Shown here: piece after piece, positions 4,345-5,383 of the stretch | Layout of the letters: the number at the start of each line of letters is the position of its first letter | Numbering within the stretch: position 1 is the stretch's first letter | The notes under the pieces: generated by a model | Told to the model about the DNA's origin: nothing | Database searches by the model: none | What the model saw: the letters and a program-made list of their open reading frames with translations, nothing else | Origin: Methanoculleus sp. UBA77 | GTDB lineage: Archaea > Halobacteriota > Methanomicrobia > Methanomicrobiales > Methanoculleaceae | Direction: 5' to 3' | NCBI GenBank assembly: GCA_002499455.1 | Contig: DALN01000063.1 | Coordinates: forward strand, 19,688-25,070 | Length of the DNA: 5,383 bases | Program-made: the position numbers and the translations under genes

Positions 4345-5383
4345 ATGGACCTGGCGACCGAGAGACGAGATGGGATCCTGACATTCGTGATGCATGGAAG
4401 GCTTGACGGCTACGGTGCGGGGCAGCTCTCCGATGCCGTGCAGGCATCGCTGCAGGCCGACGACCGTTCGGTCGTCTTCGACCTTACCGGGGTGAGTTAC
4501 CTGAGCAGCGCAGGCATCCGGGTTCTCCTTGCCGTAAAGAAGCGACTGAAAGAGCGGAACGGGACTCTGGCCATTGCCGGGATGCAGGAGTACTCCAGAA
4601 ACGTTCTTGATATGGCCGGCGTGACGCCGGTATTCTCCCTCTACCCCACGATCGGGGAGGCCGTCCTCGCCTGCAGAAAACCGCAGGACAGCCTCTCGGT
4701 CATCAACGAACTGGCCCGGACCCCGGTCACAAGGGACGGCGTGGCCTATACCGTCGAACCGGCCTCTGCGCGGAGTGCGTCGCTCCGGGTCACCGGCAGC
4801 CTGGATAAGATGCTGCGCGCCCGCCTGACCGAAGGAGATATCCGTGCAATACCGTTCTCGGATCTCCACTACTCGCTCGGCATCGGGGCGCTCGGAGAGG
4901 GCGTGGCGGAGACGCTCCCGCTTCTTGGGGAGATGATCACCCTGCACGGCTCGGTCGTATGGCTGCCGACCGACGGGAACGCCACACCGGACTTCTTCAC
5001 GCCGGTGAAGGACACCGGGGAACTCTGCATCTACTCCGGGTATAACGTAGCACTCGACGGGCCGTTTCACGAGATCGTCACCGTCGACGCCGGGGACGAG
5101 GGCAGCATCACGCTCTCCGACGTATACCGCACGATCTTTGACTTTGCCCGGGAGCAGAGGCGCGATTTTACCGGGATCGTCGCACTTGCCATGTGGGCCG
5201 TTATCGACGGGGTCTGCAGTCTGGGGATGAAGAGAGCGCCTATCGCTGCGTTGTCACCGACGAACGACCTTCCCATCAACGCCGAAGAGAACGCGAAGGA
5301 TTGGCTCGAAGAGAACAATGAGCCGAAATACCGCGGGGACACGATGGTCAGTTTCGGGTTCGGGATAGACTATTCGGCCTGCA
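4345..5383 (+). CDS. STAS-domain protein with unrecognised C-terminal region, 3' end beyond the window
   Basis: The frame is open from ATG 4345 to the right edge (346 residues, no stop). Residues 1 to about 110 form a STAS domain like bacterial anti-sigma factor antagonists: an N-terminal strand pair (ILTFVMHGRLDGYGAGQL, 11-28), then SVVFDLTGVSYLSSAGIRVL (42-61), then RNGTLAIAGM (71-80) and VLDMAGVTPVFSLYPTIGEA (87-106). Ser54/Ser55 occupy the place where such proteins are phosphorylated by a partner kinase. Residues 125-346 match nothing I recognise; they include HYSLGIGALGEG (175-186), VVWLPTDGNATPDFF (204-218) and FTGIVALAMWAVIDGVCSLG (275-294), mixed alpha/beta and without a clear membrane segment. 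The upstream half-site array suggests control at the promoter. A role in partner-switching signalling is plausible but unproven. A long minus-strand frame opposite it is not believed. Confidence 0.85.
   Translation, partial: MDLATERRDGILTFVMHGRLDGYGAGQLSDAVQASLQADDRSVVFDLTGVSYLSSAGIRVLLAVKKRLKERNGTLAIAGMQEYSRNVLDMAGVTPVFSLYPTIGEAVLACRKPQDSLSVINELARTPVTRDGVAYTVEPASARSASLRVTGSLDKMLRARLTEGDIRAIPFSDLHYSLGIGALGEGVAETLPLLGEMITLHGSVVWLPTDGNATPDFFTPVKDTGELCIYSGYNVALDGPFHEIVTVDAGDEGSITLSDVYRTIFDFAREQRRDFTGIVALAMWAVIDGVCSLGMKRAPIAALSPTNDLPINAEENAKDWLEENNEPKYRGDTMVSFGFGIDYSAC

Noticed and set aside
3934..5070. 378-codon open frame on the minus strand
   Set aside because: It lies opposite the STAS gene, runs through the tRNA and the promoter region of the ACT gene, and its translation has no domain pattern. 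The STAS frame on the plus strand has clear motifs.
169..5383. CRISPR array or other regularly spaced repeats
   Set aside because: No direct repeat of 20 nt or more with regular spacing was found on reading the sequence.

Overview
The window looks like a GC-rich chromosomal segment of a euryarchaeon, most likely a methanogen of the Methanomicrobiales (Methanoculleus-like). The archaeal signs are a transcription factor E (TFE) alpha gene, the archaeal tRNA C56 ribose methylase Trm56, an ACT-domain regulator of an archaeal type, a tRNA-Leu without an encoded CCA end, and AT-rich TATA-like boxes about 25-35 nt before start codons in otherwise GC-rich DNA. Genus placement comes from general resemblance and was not tested by any search.

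Layout. The left edge holds the N-terminal part of an unrecognised minus-strand gene (1-326). A short intergenic region (327-448), with a TATA-like element that may serve both directions, separates it from a plus-strand three-gene operon: a small winged-helix-like protein (449-727), trm56 (724-1257) and an ATP-grasp ligase-like protein (1254-2330). Both junctions are 4-nt stop/start overlaps and all three starts are non-ATG. After a 139-nt gap with two TATA-like boxes and small repeats comes a second operon, tfe (2470-2991) and an HD-domain phosphohydrolase-like gene (2984-3469), overlapping by 8 nt. Its end overlaps by 8 nt the end of the convergent minus-strand ACT-domain gene (3462-3965). 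That gene has a TATA box placed for a leaderless transcript, and it diverges from a tRNA-Leu(GAG) gene (4107-4191). A 153-nt spacer with T-rich terminator-like tracts and palindromes leads to a STAS-domain protein (4345 to the right edge, incomplete) whose start region carries three alternating GATAC half-sites.

Functional reading. The plus-strand genes are largely information processing: tRNA modification, transcription initiation, a probable nucleotide or phosphoester hydrolase, and a tRNA. The ACT protein suggests amino-acid-responsive control. The STAS protein suggests a partner-switching or sensory role, notable because archaea have no sigma factors. No mobile element, CRISPR array or rRNA was seen, and every stretch without a gene is shorter than 160 nt. 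The items most worth a second look are the STAS protein with its unrecognised C-terminal region and its half-site cluster, and the grouping of trm56, tfe and the HD gene.
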